From the NCBI GenBank assembly GCA_949318235.1, contig OX439131.1, positions 24,238,403 through 24,302,402 on the forward strand: a stretch of 64,000 nt of DNA, in the 5' to 3' direction. The position numbers and the translations under genes are program-made. This stretch comes from Ecdyonurus torrentis. Its lineage: Eukaryota; Arthropoda; Insecta; Ephemeroptera; Heptageniidae. Below are positions 13,040 through 64,000 of this stretch, piece by piece (within the stretch, counting starts at the first letter, position 1; each line of letters opens with the position of its first letter). A model generated the notes under the pieces. It did not search any database and was not told where the DNA came from. It saw only the letters and a list, made by a program, of their open reading frames with translations.

Positions 13040-14426
13040 CACTGCTAAAAATTTGGCCTCGAATTTTCAGGAAATTGGCTGCAATTTTACGTCAGGAATT
13101 TTGCTTACGCGTTGCTGAAATTTCAGCAAGGCTGAAAATCAAAGTCAGCGCGCTTGCTGACGAGTCAGCAAGCTTGCTGAAAGTTTATCAAGTTCTCTGG
13201 CTGACATTTCAGCAAATAAGCTGATATTTATATAAGCAAATGGACCTTAGGTTTCATTTTTTTCCTTAAAATTATATTCATCCTTTTTTCCTGACAATAT
13301 ACTTTTTTTATTGGTTTATAATATTGTGCTATACTCAAAGTTCAAACACTATACATACCACCATGTAATACAATTGATATACTAATATCTATAAAATACA
13401 AAGAATTATATAACATAAAAACTTTTTGATACTTGTCGCTAAGTAAATAAATCGTAATAAAAATATATTTAATATTTAGGAAAAGAGGATAGGATAAAAC
13501 GAACATTCTCTATAGATTTACGACAGTTATTTTTATTAATAAAATCATGTAAATAATCGTAAACAGAATTTGTACTTTAAATAAACTAGTAAGTGACTGG
13601 TAAAAGTATGTAATAAGAGTTTTATATTTAAATTTTAATATCACTTTCTGCATAGAACGGGCAACAAATTTGGTGAGGAGTGTTGTGCTTGCTCGCGCTC
13701 TCTCTCGTCCTCGCGGTGGCATCGTCTCCACTCAACAGCATACACGAAATGCAGAACTCTAAATAAAAATTTTATGTTTTAGAAAAAAAGTAATACCGGT
13801 ATCAAGTGAAATTTAAATTTTTATTTAGAAATAAAACTTAGGCAATTATAAAACTGATATTTGTTATATTATTTAATAAGCCTGTTTTAAATTTTTATTT
13901 AATTTTATTACATACCTCTTAAATTAATGGCGGAACAATCTTTGCAGCCGATGTCGAGAATGTTTGAAACTTTTTGTTTTCCATTTAGCACTGATACGTA
14001 ATTATGTATAAAAGTACATTCATAACATAACTTCATAACTCATAATTCATAACTTGGTCACTCACTACACGACAACCTAAATAATTAATAACTTCAAACC
14101 AATAAATAATTTTGAAAACATAACATAAAATAAACTTTTTGTTTGTCGTATTGCCTTTGCAGCTCTCAAGCTTTCTCTTTTTCTACCCCTCATAACGGCC
14201 ATCCTGACATCCACGACCTACCCTCCAATGAGAACGTCTTTAAAGTATCACGTGACACTTGACCTTGAGTAGGGGGTGCTGAATTTTCAGGAAAAAAGTC
14301 AGGAAGCTTTGCTGACTATAGATTTCAGCAAAATTTGGCTTATAATCTGCGTAAGCAAGCGTGCTGAAAATTTTCAGCAAATTTTTGATGAAAATTTGCT
14401 GAACTTTCAGGAAATTTTTAGCAGTG
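13040..14426. mobile_element. Non-autonomous TIR transposon, copy 2 (CACTG ends, TA target site)
   Basis: The ends are CACTGCTAAAAATTT and AAATTTTTAGCAGTG, a perfect 15-base inverted pair, flanked by TA on both sides (13038-13039 and 14427-14428). Subterminal zones of about 150-200 bases are dense in TGCTGA/TCAGCA and TTTCAGGAAA motifs in both orientations. The interior is AT-rich apart from GC-richer patches at about 13660-13740 and 14160-14280, and it carries AATAAATCGTAATAAAA as in copy 1. No transposase is recognisable. Confidence 0.7.
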
Positions 14427-15007
14427 TACCTAGTTCATAATGATTGATTTTATAAGTAGGTATTTGTTTTACGACCGTTTGTTATAATAAATATAAATAA
14501 TCTAATTTAATATTGGGACAAAAATGTTTTAAATACTGTGAATGGAAATTATAATTTAAAACCAAATCACCCTTTTCTAAAAAAAAAATTAATAATCCTT
14601 TTCTTATTTCTTTATCGTATTATTTTTTTTTTGCTGTATGGATGTCAAACAGCAGGAGCTATGTGAGCTAAGCTAATCGCTCAAGTCAACACGCCCGCCC
14701 TATGCTGTGTATTAGAGCCTCGCCCTTTAAAACGCTGAACGCCAGTAGCTACATTGACTTCCATACTCCAGTGGTCAGCATCAAGAAAGAAAAAGAAAAA
14801 AAGAAAAAATAATATAAGAAAGAAAGAAAAATCACGTCAGTCGGTATATTTAGAGACCAGTCGGCGACCAACACACACATATACATATACATACACATCA
14901 GTGGCGGCAGAAGGCTCGTCAAACTGGTCTGATGGCATCAAGGAATTTCTTCTACAAGCATCAGAGTCGGCCCTCGCACTACACCTCCCTTCCTCCCTAT
15001 ATATATA

Positions 15008-15009
<2 letters not shown>

Positions 15010-15049
<40 letters not shown>
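15010..15049. repeat. (CT)n microsatellite
   Basis: Perfect array of 20 units. Confidence 0.95.
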
Positions 15050-15056
<7 letters not shown>

Positions 15057-15551
15057 TCACATTTAAATAGATCCCAATAAATACACTAACGACACTATAT
15101 TATTTTTATTTACTTATAGTCTGCGTCTAGATTTTTAAATTTTTGTATCAACATATCTTAAAAAAAAACTAAAAAATATTCATTATTATGATTACTAAAG
15201 AATAAATTTGCTGCTTTTACATCATTAATTTGTCATTTAAGAATTTGTCGTAAATTTTATCTTTCGGTGAAATTCAAAAAAGATTCTCACTGATTTTTTG
15301 TTTAGATTATATTAGAGATAGAATCGGTATTTAAATCACACGGTTTAACTCTTCTATTAAGAAGTTTATTAATATATAATTGGATGATGAAAGAAAGAAA
15401 CCGCCTTTTAGCTTTTATTTTGCTGTTTTGCATACAAAAATGTTACATTATTTGAATTTTATTTGCAAATTTCTAAAAAAAAATCTTCAAATAAAAGTCT
15501 GCTAATATCTCTAATTTAATTTGGCACTTCATTATATATATTAAATTATAT

Positions 15552-15578
15552 TGTGTGTGTGTGTGTGTGTGTGTGTGT
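15552..15578. repeat. (GT)n microsatellite
   Basis: Perfect array of about 13 units. A shorter (GT)n lies at about 17786-17808. Confidence 0.95.
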
Positions 15579-15727
15579 TCAATTTTTATTATTTTAACAA
15601 TATTCTGTAATAGAAGGATATACTTACAAAAGGGGTTTTATTTTATCTTTTGAATGATTCTACATAACATTATTTTGGTAAAAAAAAGTGCTCTGTATAC
15701 AGTAGTTGCATGAATTTATATATTTAT

Positions 15728-15733
<6 letters not shown>

Positions 15734-15820
<87 letters not shown>
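15734..15820. repeat. (TA)n microsatellite
   Basis: About 43 perfect units, followed within 15 bases by a short GA array. Confidence 0.95.
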
Positions 15821-15824
<4 letters not shown>

Positions 15825-16525
15825 GCTATATAGAGAGAGAGAGAGAAAAAAAATACAAAAAGTTAGGAAAATGTCAATCATCGCTGTACCGCAACGAAAT
15901 CATAAAATTTCACAACTATACACTGAAATGCATTACTAAAATTGAAAGTTATTCATTTCGTTTCGGTACATACGTAAAAATAAATGGATAATACCTGCTG
16001 CATATTATTTTAATTATCTTTTATTCAAATAATTACGTGTTTTCGAATTAATATTATGATAAAAATGCAGCAAAATTTCAAAATATATTATATATGTCAA
16101 TAAAAATATATTATATAAAATATTTTTTATAGTATATATATTTGTATACCAGCATGGTTTTTAATACAAAAATTTATTATATTGGTTGAAAGTTTATTAA
16201 ATATTACTGAACTGAATGAGAAATTGCCTGCTGACTTAACCTGCTATCATGATTTTTTTAAAGCGAGTTTTTTTGTTTCCATTAAATGAGAAGGGCATAT
16301 GTTTTTCTCACGGCACTCAAAACCTATAGCATCATGAATACCTCGTCATATAGCAGCACTAGGGTTAATAATGCTATAGAAAGCTCACATTTCGCGCCTC
16401 ACCTGAGTTCTAGTATCATATTCAGTATTGATATCCTAATGAGTGGTACTCTACTCTTATGCAGGGCAGGCACACGCCTTATCCCCCTCAAATGAAGATC
16501 CCTTTACATACGCTATCTCTCTCAT

Positions 16526-16526
<1 letters not shown>

Positions 16527-16583
<57 letters not shown>
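16527..16583. repeat. (CT)n microsatellite
   Basis: About 28 units; another perfect array lies 350 bases downstream at 16936-16972. Confidence 0.95.
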
Positions 16584-16585
<2 letters not shown>

Positions 16586-16934
16586 ATATAATGCATGATT
16601 GACGTCTCCCACGGATCTCGTCACCCACATCATCATAATATAATTTATAAATTGAAGCCTTTTATATATCGTTGTGTTTATATTTTGCCTAGAGGGCATT
16701 AAAGGGGATTTCATTATTATATACACAAAAGTATTTGGCTATATACTTTGGCACCATGCAGTGTTGTATAGCGCACTTGTGTTTATAATTCAATGAGTTT
16801 ATGAATGTATTATTAAATTAAGTGTTGGTATATTATAATTTTGTTTTCAAATGTTCTGTTGAGCATATTGAGTAAATTAATTAAACAAGCATTCTTGACC
16901 TGCCTGGGAATTTTTTTAAATTGATATAGTTTAA

Positions 16935-16976
<42 letters not shown>

Positions 16977-19074
16977 CATTCAAGATCAAAATCAGATTCT
17001 GTAATTTTGAAATAGATTTGAGTTAATTTTAGAGAATTTTGGATATAAAATTTTTATTACTTTTCTTCATATCAAAGTTATTTTTTTTTTAGTAAAAGCT
17101 AAAATATGTATATTGGCCGTATAAATTTAAAATTATTCTGAGTATAACAAAATAATTCTGTTATATAACTTTTTCTACATGTATAGGGGAAAAAAGAGAG
17201 TCAAGCTAACAAGTTTATGATCAATAAAAATGCAAAGAAAACAGACATCCATATGTGATGTGAGAGTTGTGTATATATATTTTGAAATGACCCAGAGTGC
17301 CATCAGGCAAACAACATATTATCATGCACGTTGCATGACAAAAACACGAGTGTGCAATGTGTTTGTTGTAATTTTGCTTGTAAAGTAGGCACCCAGCAGT
17401 GTTAGTGTGGCGCCTAAACTTCTGCACTTCCTGTCGTTGCACTGTCAGTACCCCCAGGGTTCAGGAATGTTACTAGCATGTGTCACCTTTTCGTCTATCT
17501 ATCTGTCTACCTGCATTCTCAGTGAACGAGCGCACCTTTGGCATCAAGGATTAAACCATGACAAAAAAATTTCAAGTGTTTCTTCATTATAGTATAATAA
17601 ACTTACCCCATACTTCACTTTCACTCCCCTATTATTTCTTTCTTAAAATATTAAAATATACTGTTTTCTATAGCATTAAGCATTTCAAAATACTGTAAAG
17701 AGTTACATGGATCGAGGAGTATGAATGGACAGCGGATATGAAATTTCAATAACTTTATTGCACCTCTCGTTAATTTTTTTTTTGTATGTGTGTGTGTGTG
17801 TGTGTGTAAATATCCTGTCTGCAGATACTGTAAAGTACAGTATGCACCAGGATCTTATTAAATATATTATTTTCTCAATGAGAATAATATATGATTGTAT
17901 AATACATTTTACTATATTTGGGTTTCATTCATGATAAAATATCCACTTTTCATTCAATTTTGCTTTTACTTTATTTCATAAATTTCAGGTCCACATCAGA
18001 TTTTTTTAAAAAAAAAAGTATAATATGAAGCTTTTTATTATTTTTATTACTGATGTTGTAATTTTTTTATTTTAATCGGGCTTATAAAATTGTCATAAAA
18101 ATTTAAAAAGAGTGTTATGATTTTAAAATCAATTCTTTGGGCTTGATTTGAGTTTTGAACAGCGTTGTATTGTTCAATGAAGCAAACTTGCCATCGCGTC
18201 ACATTAAGTTAATCTGTGATCACCGCGGCTTTACTTTTCAGTCTGATCTCTTGTGTCGCTTTGCAAGCAAAAGGCCCCTCTTATAGCATGCAATACGTCG
18301 CACGCTTCATCTAACATCCAAAATCTCGTCCTGCGCAAGTATTTTTTGCTCCAAGGATTATATATGCAACGTTGTATATAATATACACAAGGAAAATATA
18401 TACTATACAAAGAATTATTATGGGATTTGCAGCGTGCCTTGGTGCAGAAATAATTATAATAGCTCATCAGATTATTTATTATATTATACTTTTCAATTCA
18501 TACAAGTATACAAGGTATACGGGAATGTCCTTTTAGCAGTTCAATGTGAGGCATTTTTTTTTTTTTTTTAATAGAACACTTTTTACTTCTTTTTTTTTTT
18601 AACCAACGTATGAAAAGAAAACTACAGCAAAATTTTAAGCTATATACAAAATTATAAAAGATTAATTATAAACTATATAATAATAAAAATTGGATATAAC
18701 AGAAATCAAGTTTTTATATGCTTATATCATATCATTTTTTATATATCTTATATATAGTATAATTTTGTAAAATACTCGCTTCGTTTATTAAGATGTCAAT
18801 AAAAACGACAGCATTTATTTCGTAAAATTAAAGTTATTGTCCAGTATCATCAATTATTCAATTGATTAATTATTATTAAATTTTCACAAGAGGTAAATCC
18901 AACCAAAAAAAGGTATATGCGTATATAGCGGTCGGTTCATATTTTCAAAATGTTCACTATTTTTTCCCCAACTGTAAAAATATGGTAAGATTAATAAAAA
19001 GGAACAGAAGAACTTTTTTTTTGTATACATATATATATATAGTGTGTATGTGCATGTGTTAAATATAGAGGTGC

Positions 19075-19075
<1 letters not shown>

Positions 19076-19158
<83 letters not shown>
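19076..19158. repeat. (TA)n microsatellite
   Basis: About 41 perfect units. Confidence 0.95.
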
Positions 19159-19159
<1 letters not shown>

Positions 19160-20816
19160 GATTATCTGATCTAACATCCTATACATATGCAGCATTGTTA
19201 ATTTTATTCAATTCAGTGTTATACTAAATACATGGTGTCACTTTGGGAAAGATAAATCTGTTAGAAATGCGTGCAACATTGCATCGCATGCCTGCAGTTG
19301 ATAAAGTGATTGAGGTCTCTTTATAGTTTTGCCGTATACCGGTGGTGATCCCTTTGCAAACAATGCGGTCGACTCAATGTGAACATAGGATTTAACAGAG
19401 TAACCAGAGTAGTCACACTGGTGTGTGAACTACCGGGAAATAAGTAAAATCCCGTCTGCAATACTTATTCGTTATATATATGCTCTGATGCAATAGCAAT
19501 TTGCATAAACCAAAGTGTAAAGATTATACTATACTTTTGTTTTTATAAACAGGAGAAATTGTGATTAATTGTATGTAACTGTTGATTAAACGTCTACATT
19601 TAAAAAAAATTATTGCTGGAATGTTAAACTTAATTTTATATATAATTATTAATCAATTTAAAATTTCATTGATATAGGTATAGGATAGGTTATACAACTT
19701 GTGCCATATTGCATGATATATTAGAGAAATAATTGTAGAAATTACTGAGTCAAAGTCAAAAATCAAGAGGAAAGCAACTGCATGTGCAAATAGCATCGTC
19801 ATATGTATACCTGCACCTGCATTTATTATATAATATGAAATTGTATAGAAGCATATACGCGTCTTCTTTTTAATTTTCACACAACACGTTAAACATAATT
19901 AAAATAATCTAGATATGATTTCTTTAAATTTAAATTCTTTAGTTTTGCAGTTCTCAAATATTGCAATTATATATATATATGCAACCAGCACTTGTCTATC
20001 TCTATATTCAAAAAATTAATATTTAGTCAAATGCATAAAATTTTTAAAATATAATATAATAGTATATTATAGAAATAATATATATATATATATGATTAAC
20101 ATTTTCTCATTCAATAAAGTGTTAAATTTTCGAAAATAAATAATATTATATTTTATATAACATTCTTTTTATATAAGCTCGCATAAGATGAAATAAGTTA
20201 TTACCGTTTGAATATGAATTTAAAGAAATAAATATTATATTCCGTAGCAGAGTAAATAAAAAAAGTAAAGAAAAAATTTATTTTATTTAAATTTGAAATA
20301 TTTGCTTCACTATAAATAATGCATAAAGTCAAAGAAATTTTTTTTTCTACTTTCATTATTAAATGAAAATAAAGAAATACAGTATTAAAGAGTAATTTTC
20401 TTAGCAAAACCTGTACATGGTACAAAATAGAGAGATTTCCCGAGAGACGAGAAATTTTAGGATGTATGCAACCAGCTTGTCCTAATGGGCATGAAAGTTG
20501 CCTATAGTGCAAGGCGCTTAACATTTTTGCACTGGAGCTTCATATTATATCTGGAAATATTTATATACAAAAAAAAACTTAAATTTATGGATTTTATATT
20601 GTATATTGATAAAAAAAATCCTTTATGTATCTTGTGATTTATCGACGATTTAATAAAAAAAATACTTTTTAATTGTGTTTGCGATTAACATTTTATATAT
20701 TTATGATGAGGTTATTACCAACCAGCTGTCTATAGTGATAATATTTTTGACTCATTATATGATGAGATTGATAGTTGAAACAAAACATGATGTAATGTTG
20801 TCACCTATACAAGACG

Positions 20817-21204
20817 CAGTTATATAGTGCTCGGGGTGCGGGAAAGAACGTGAGCGTGACCGCGAGCGCAAGGTACGGGGCGGGACTGGCTGAAACGTCG
20901 TTTCTCTTGCTCCACGCACCCCAGGCTACCCACACACACCGAGTACGTCGCCACGAACCAAGCTGACCCAACTTGAACATCGATTCTGCTCCACTTCAGC
21001 AACCATTTTCTTTTCATCTCACGCCTTTCTGCACATGCGCTAACCAATGTTGGTTCGCGGTGTCCGCGTAGGGCGGAGCTGTTCCCCAGTGCGCGCGCAC
21101 CTGGATGGTAAGCGCAGTCGCAGAAGTAGATTGAGCCGCGAGCTTTGTAGCTAACTGCCTTGTATTCAGTTAGTGTTCAGTGGTTCTTGCTGTCCGGACG
21201 GACG
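20817..21204 (+). promoter_or_regulatory. tup: GC-rich island, probable tup core promoter
   Basis: A sharp switch from AT-rich DNA to a CpG-rich island begins near 20817 and runs through the first exon. It contains no TATA box just ahead of the proposed start. It does contain an initiator-like TTCAGT at 21165-21170 and a DPE-like GGACG at 21196-21200. That motif sits one base off the strict Drosophila spacing from A at 21168, so the pairing is tentative. CCAAT at 21043-21047 (in ACCAATGTTGG) and GGGCGG at 21071-21076 are further promoter-type motifs. Confidence 0.5.
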
Positions 21205-21592
21205 TTAAAGAGCAGTCAAGTCGGGTGTCACATTATATTTAAAAATCTCGCTCGCCCGCGACTGTGTGAGTCCCTCTGCTCTAAGGACTAGGCCCAGTGT
21301 GGAGCCCCCTACGAGTGCAGTTTGCTGGTGGCAGCGGTCACCCGGCGCGGCGGCTGCGTGGCCCCTGCGTCAAGCAAGTTCTCCTCCACCCCCGTGTTCT
21401 CCAGTGCAGGTGTCTGCAGGAGCCTCAACGCTCCTCCCTTGTCACGCAGAACTGCCTGAACCCGGCCCCACGCTGGCGGAGCTGCACGGTGGAGGTGCGG
21501 CGGCGGCGGTCAGCACAGCCTTCCGTGTCTTCTCCTCGGTCCTCAGCCTCGGACCCACAAAGGCTCTCAAGATTTCGCCCACCAAAGCTGAA
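21168..21592 (+). other. tup: Probable tup 5' UTR (first exon upstream of the start codon)
   Basis: This is a GC-rich, ATG-free stretch directly in front of the start codon. The left edge is set at an initiator-like TTCAGTTA (A at 21168) and is an inference. A second possible start region lies below a TATATTTAAAA at 21234-21244. The frame that continues into the protein is open without ATG from about 21266. Several CCACCC/CTCCTCC and GGCGGC runs explain the absence of stops. Confidence 0.5.
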
Positions 21593-60241
<38,649 letters not shown>

Positions 60242-60376
60242 TAACGCAGTCACCGCAAACAACGTCGCCGCACCCGCTGACACTATAAGATCATTCCCTC
60301 ATTTATTATGACACGGTTGGGGCAGGTCCCCACTTTGATATGCCCGCAACCTTCACACTCGACTCAATCATTAGAG
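60242..60376 (+). other. tup: tup 3' UTR, first part
   Basis: The sequence after the stop stays less AT-rich (GCAGTCACCGCAAACAACG and onward) to a donor-like AGAG|GTATGT at 60377. This suggests transcription and splicing continue past the stop codon. Confidence 0.55.
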
Positions 60377-60537
60377 GTATGTATCTTTTGATGACAATTT
60401 AAATGCACATTACATCAATAATACATGATTATATTCATATCTTTTTTTTATTGGATTTTACAACGATTTTTTTTTTATCTTGAATAGAGCTTAGTATATA
60501 ATAAGCCCATATTATATTGTGTTCTTTTTTGTTTCAG
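60377..60537 (+). other. tup: Putative 161-bp intron in the tup 3' UTR
   Basis: The donor is GTATGT at 60377 and the acceptor is a pyrimidine tract TTCTTTTTTGTTTCAG ending at 60537. The interior is AT- and T-rich like the other introns. Splicing here would place an exon junction 135 bases after the stop codon. Confidence 0.5.
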
Positions 60538-60930
60538 AGAGAAAAACACATTCAACGAAGTTGAAGTAAGAAATAACATATTTGTGTGGTGAATTTTGTG
60601 CAATCCAGAGGGGGAAAGACTAAATCATTATTAGATTAATTATTATAAAAAAGAGTGGTGTGTGTGGCGAAAAGGACAAAATATTACAGACTAATAATTT
60701 TTAGAAACATTATATATGGGAAACTCGGGGGTATATAGATCGTGAGAATTCATCAAAATCAATCATATAAATACAACCATAATAACAATAACAAATATAT
60801 CATTGCCTCCATCAGCTAAATTCAGCAGCTTTGTGATTGCCGAAAGATATTATATTAATAACAAATAAAATTAATTACAAAAAAAAAAAATAATAAAATA
60901 AAAAAGTGAAAATAAATGTAAAACAAATTA
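60538..60930 (+). other. tup: tup 3' UTR, terminal part with polyadenylation signals
   Basis: The segment begins AGAGAAAAACACATTC after the putative acceptor. AATAAA hexamers lie at 60864-60869 and 60911-60916, next to A-rich sequence. The true cleavage site cannot be fixed from sequence alone. Confidence 0.4.
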
Positions 60931-62357
60931 TAATATGAATTTTATTATTAATTATATATTATCTACATATATATGATTGTGAAGTGTATAATATTTGCAC
61001 TCCTTAATTACGCACTCAGCCAGTATTACGTAGGACCACTGATTGTTGAACTTCAAATTATTATGGAAAATACAGTAAAATTAATTGATCACAACTCTAT
61101 AAGTTACTGGAAAAGATAAAATATAAATAAATTTATTTGTTATAGTATTAAATTTGTAAATGTGACAATGTAAATTTTAAGAAATTTTATTCATTATATT
61201 GTAATTAATCTTAAATTTTACAGTATTTTTTATTGTTTTATTTTCACATTTATTACTGTATAAAAAAATATATTAAATTTTCTGTGGCTTCGTACCACTA
61301 GTCCAAATGTGGTTTTCAAGCTTAAAAATTATGGCCTTCAATAATATGATTTTTGGACACAGTCCAGATTATATTATATCATCATAAAAATTTAACCACT
61401 ATTTTGTGTTTTTATTCAAGAAGTCCTCTTTTCTCATTTACCCTCAACGCAATGTTATATTTTAAATAATTTGAAAAAAGACTTTTAATTTTATGAAAAC
61501 ATAAACTTGGCTGTAATGATTTTTATCGTTATACCCCCCCCCCCTTTTTAATATTGTATTTACTTAAACAAAAAATGTGTATAATTAATAATGGATATTC
61601 TTTGTAAATTTGTGATTTCTACGAGCACAAAAAGGCTATAATTATGTTGTTAATTAAGAGTAAAAAAAATATCACCCTATCTCCTCCGATCCTCTCACAT
61701 ATTATTATATAACTTATGTACTAAAATACCAAAGAAATATAAAAACAAACTAAAATGTGAAAATTTCGTTTAAAAATCGTGTTGTTTGATTTACTTATCC
61801 AATCCATTCCAAATTTTCTGTCTTAGACATTACTAATACACTATATATTCTAGAAGACAAATATACAATATTATTAGATGTCTATATATAGGCAGCTGAG
61901 GTGATACGCATATGTAAGATGACTGCTTTCCTTTCTGATGTTCGCAAGCTCAATCCATGCTCAAGGCTAGCCACTATAAAAATATAGGTAATTCATATCA
62001 TTGATCTCACTTCATGGTATTTTATAAAAGTATAACATAACATCATATTTTGAATCTTGATCAAAGTCATTGGTTGCTCTGTAGTATTTCTTTGCTTATT
62101 ATTTTTATTACGGGACTTTATTCTACAAGATTAATATTAATTGTTTATGCTGTATATACGATGACATTATGAATACAGGTAAATTGAACTTTAATTTATA
62201 TGAAGTACAATATTTTGCTATTATTGGGAGGGGGGGGGGGGAGGTGAGGCAATTAAAATATAAGGTATTATTTTTACTAATTAACATTGTCCTTGCAGTT
62301 ACATATTACAGATCAAAGATAGATTTTTTTCTACCATATACAATAAAAATTATTAAC

Positions 62358-62392
<35 letters not shown>

Positions 62393-63137
62393 ATATATAT
62401 ATGATACAGAAGCATAAGCGTTAAAATAATATTCAAATATTAAAGGAATAGACCGGAGAAAAACATAAGCATTTATATCACAAAACACTTGGGGATTTAC
62501 ATAAATTACATTAGTTAGTCTCAAAACCCAACAGTAGCCTCGTAACAGTGATCAGAAATGTCGATTTATGCAACCCGCACAACATTTTCATACTAATTTT
62601 TGCATGTTTCTGACGTCATAAACATGAATTTTCATTCAAATTGCATACTTTACAGTTATTTCAAGCTCTCTCGTGGGGCTACATTAACATTCTGGTAAAA
62701 ATTGTCATCAGTTTTGAAGATCTCATTTCGTGTTTATTCATTTAAAAGCACATTTTGTTTTATGTGGTCTATGGCTTTAAGCTCTTTTTTTTATAATATA
62801 AAACATATTAAAAACAAAAACACATATCATTAATTTTTGTAAAGGTGTTTTCACATATTTTAATTTTTTGTATAACAAAATTCGGCTAATGTATTTAAAT
62901 TGGCCGACGTTTGTTATTAAAAATAAGAATACATGTGAAGTGAAAATACTTTTCAATAGCATCCAATTGTTCGTTATTTTTAGATTACATGCCGTGTACC
63001 ATTAATTTTGATATATTTGTTTCTATTACAAATTATATATAAATAATAAAAATATATATGAGTATTACATTGACAATTAGCAAAAACAACAAAGAAAAAA
63101 ATAATTAAATAATTAAATTATGACAATTAATTGGACA

Positions 63138-63232
<95 letters not shown>

Positions 63233-63918
63233 TATAACTTTCTCTATATAAAAAAAATAGGAAAAGTTTCATTTAGTCTTGTTTCCTAATTAGCATGCGT
63301 TAGAGTTTTTTTTTATTATTAATTAAGTTGTTCTCATAATATAATTATAATGATTAATCAAAATCTACTTTAAAAAATTTTATCTATAATGTATTTACTA
63401 ATAGATAACATTAGTGAAGTGACTGTAATAAATAGGTTATACTTCAGTAAAAATAATACGAATAATTAAAAAAGGCAGCAGTGAGAGAAAGAGAGGATGA
63501 AAAAAAACACAAAAAAAAGGTCACCTGCTGCTACATGAATAATGTCGCAAAAAATGCATCGTATTTATTTTCTTCGCAGCGTTCGCACTTAGGAGAGTTT
63601 CACCAGCCGCGTATCAGTAGAAAATAAATAAATAAATAAAAAAAAAAAAAAAAAAAAAGCAGGAAAAGCCTTGATACATAGCAAGGTGTGAAACAGGACA
63701 TTAAATTGACCATTATAACAGCATTCATTTCTCAACTCAAAAGATCGCAACCAAGCGGCGGCGGCATTTTATAGAAGATGTCAGAGAAAGAGGTTAAAAT
63801 ACGTCTGATGTGTTGTATATATTTTACGAGTTAAGAAAATAATAAATATCTTGTCTTTATATAATTTTTTATAAGTATTTATATCTTACAAGTATACATA
63901 TTATATTTATATATATAT
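60931..63918. other. Downstream intergenic region, nothing gene-like seen
   Basis: The region is AT-rich with a C run (about 61535-61545), a G run (about 62227-62240), (TA)n arrays (about 62358-62380 and 63139-63222) and a poly-A near 63640-63658. A small GC-richer patch lies at about 63575-63620. I find no coding or RNA gene. Confidence 0.7.
63139..63222. repeat. (TA)n microsatellite running into (CA)n
   Basis: About 42 TA units followed by a few CA units. Confidence 0.95.
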
Positions 63919-64000
63919 CAGGGTCGGCCTGGCCAGGTCCGCTAGTCCGCGATTGCGGACCGGGCCCCCCCGGGCGCGGGCCCTTGCCGTGCCCACAACA
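63919..64000 (+). mobile_element. Possible hAT-type transposon end, truncated by the window
   Basis: CAGGGTCGGCCTGGCC starts abruptly after AT-rich DNA and runs on very GC-rich (GGGCCCCCCCGGGCGCGGG) to the window end. CAGGG-type termini with a GGCC-rich start are usual for hAT elements. The other end and the 8-bp duplication would lie outside the window. Confidence 0.4.

Larger units (their letters stand above)
1..20816. other. Upstream intergenic region without a supportable gene
   Basis: This AT-rich DNA shows no exon-like series or conserved protein domain on either strand. Short open frames here are microsatellite translations or chance. It contains the mobile elements listed separately, many dinucleotide arrays, and GC-richer islets at about 1290-1430, 1630-1790, 6120-6530, 8330-8560, 11420-11750 and 19190-19450. 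Part of it may be distal tup regulatory DNA. Confidence 0.7.

Noticed and set aside
14754..15008. 84-codon open frame with Lys-rich start
   Set aside because: Driven by an A-rich tract and a CA/TA-rich stretch; no domain or splice context.

Overview
The window is AT-rich eukaryotic DNA, roughly three-quarters A+T by eye. It has long introns, GT-AG splice sites, many perfect (GA)n, (TC)n and (TA)n arrays and long poly-A/poly-T runs. The one gene I can support is a spliced LIM-homeodomain transcription factor of the Islet class, the orthologue of Drosophila tailup (tup) and vertebrate ISL1/ISL2. Its protein is insect-like, so the source is an arthropod, most likely an insect. I cannot place the order from sequence alone.

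Layout. Positions 1-20.8 kb are intergenic or distal 5' DNA carrying most of the mobile-element debris: a small palindrome-rich MITE-like repeat (262-480), a tRNA-Ser-headed SINE (about 2831-3210) with a second SINE-like stretch behind it, a 130-bp foldback (9435-9564), and two related 1.35-1.4 kb terminal-inverted-repeat elements (9692-11034 and 13040-14426). A GC-rich island at 20.82-21.61 kb holds the probable tup promoter and first exon. The coding sequence starts at 21593 with only 22 coding bases. Intron 1 is about 21.9 kb and holds two adjacent MITEs (36525-36857 and about 36986-37295), an exact 772-bp tandem duplication (38129-39672) and several GC-richer islets that may be regulatory.

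The remaining exons run from 43.5 to 60.2 kb: LIM1 (43545-43773), LIM2 (49520-49821), homeodomain (54603-54913), an optional-looking 51-bp microexon (57313-57363), the Lhx3/Lim3-binding region (57979-58185) and the C-terminus (60071-60241). The exon phases join without adjustment (1, 2, 1, 0, 0) to give 413 residues, or 430 with the microexon. The 3' UTR appears to contain an intron and ends near AATAAA signals at about 60.86-60.92 kb. From 60.9 kb to the end I see no further gene. The last 82 bases look like the start of a hAT-type transposon cut by the window edge.

The features most worth following up are the microexon, a phase-compatible possible alternative last exon at 59362-59559, tandem splice donors at the end of exon 6, and the two related transposons whose subterminal motif arrays differ completely although they share ends and an internal segment.
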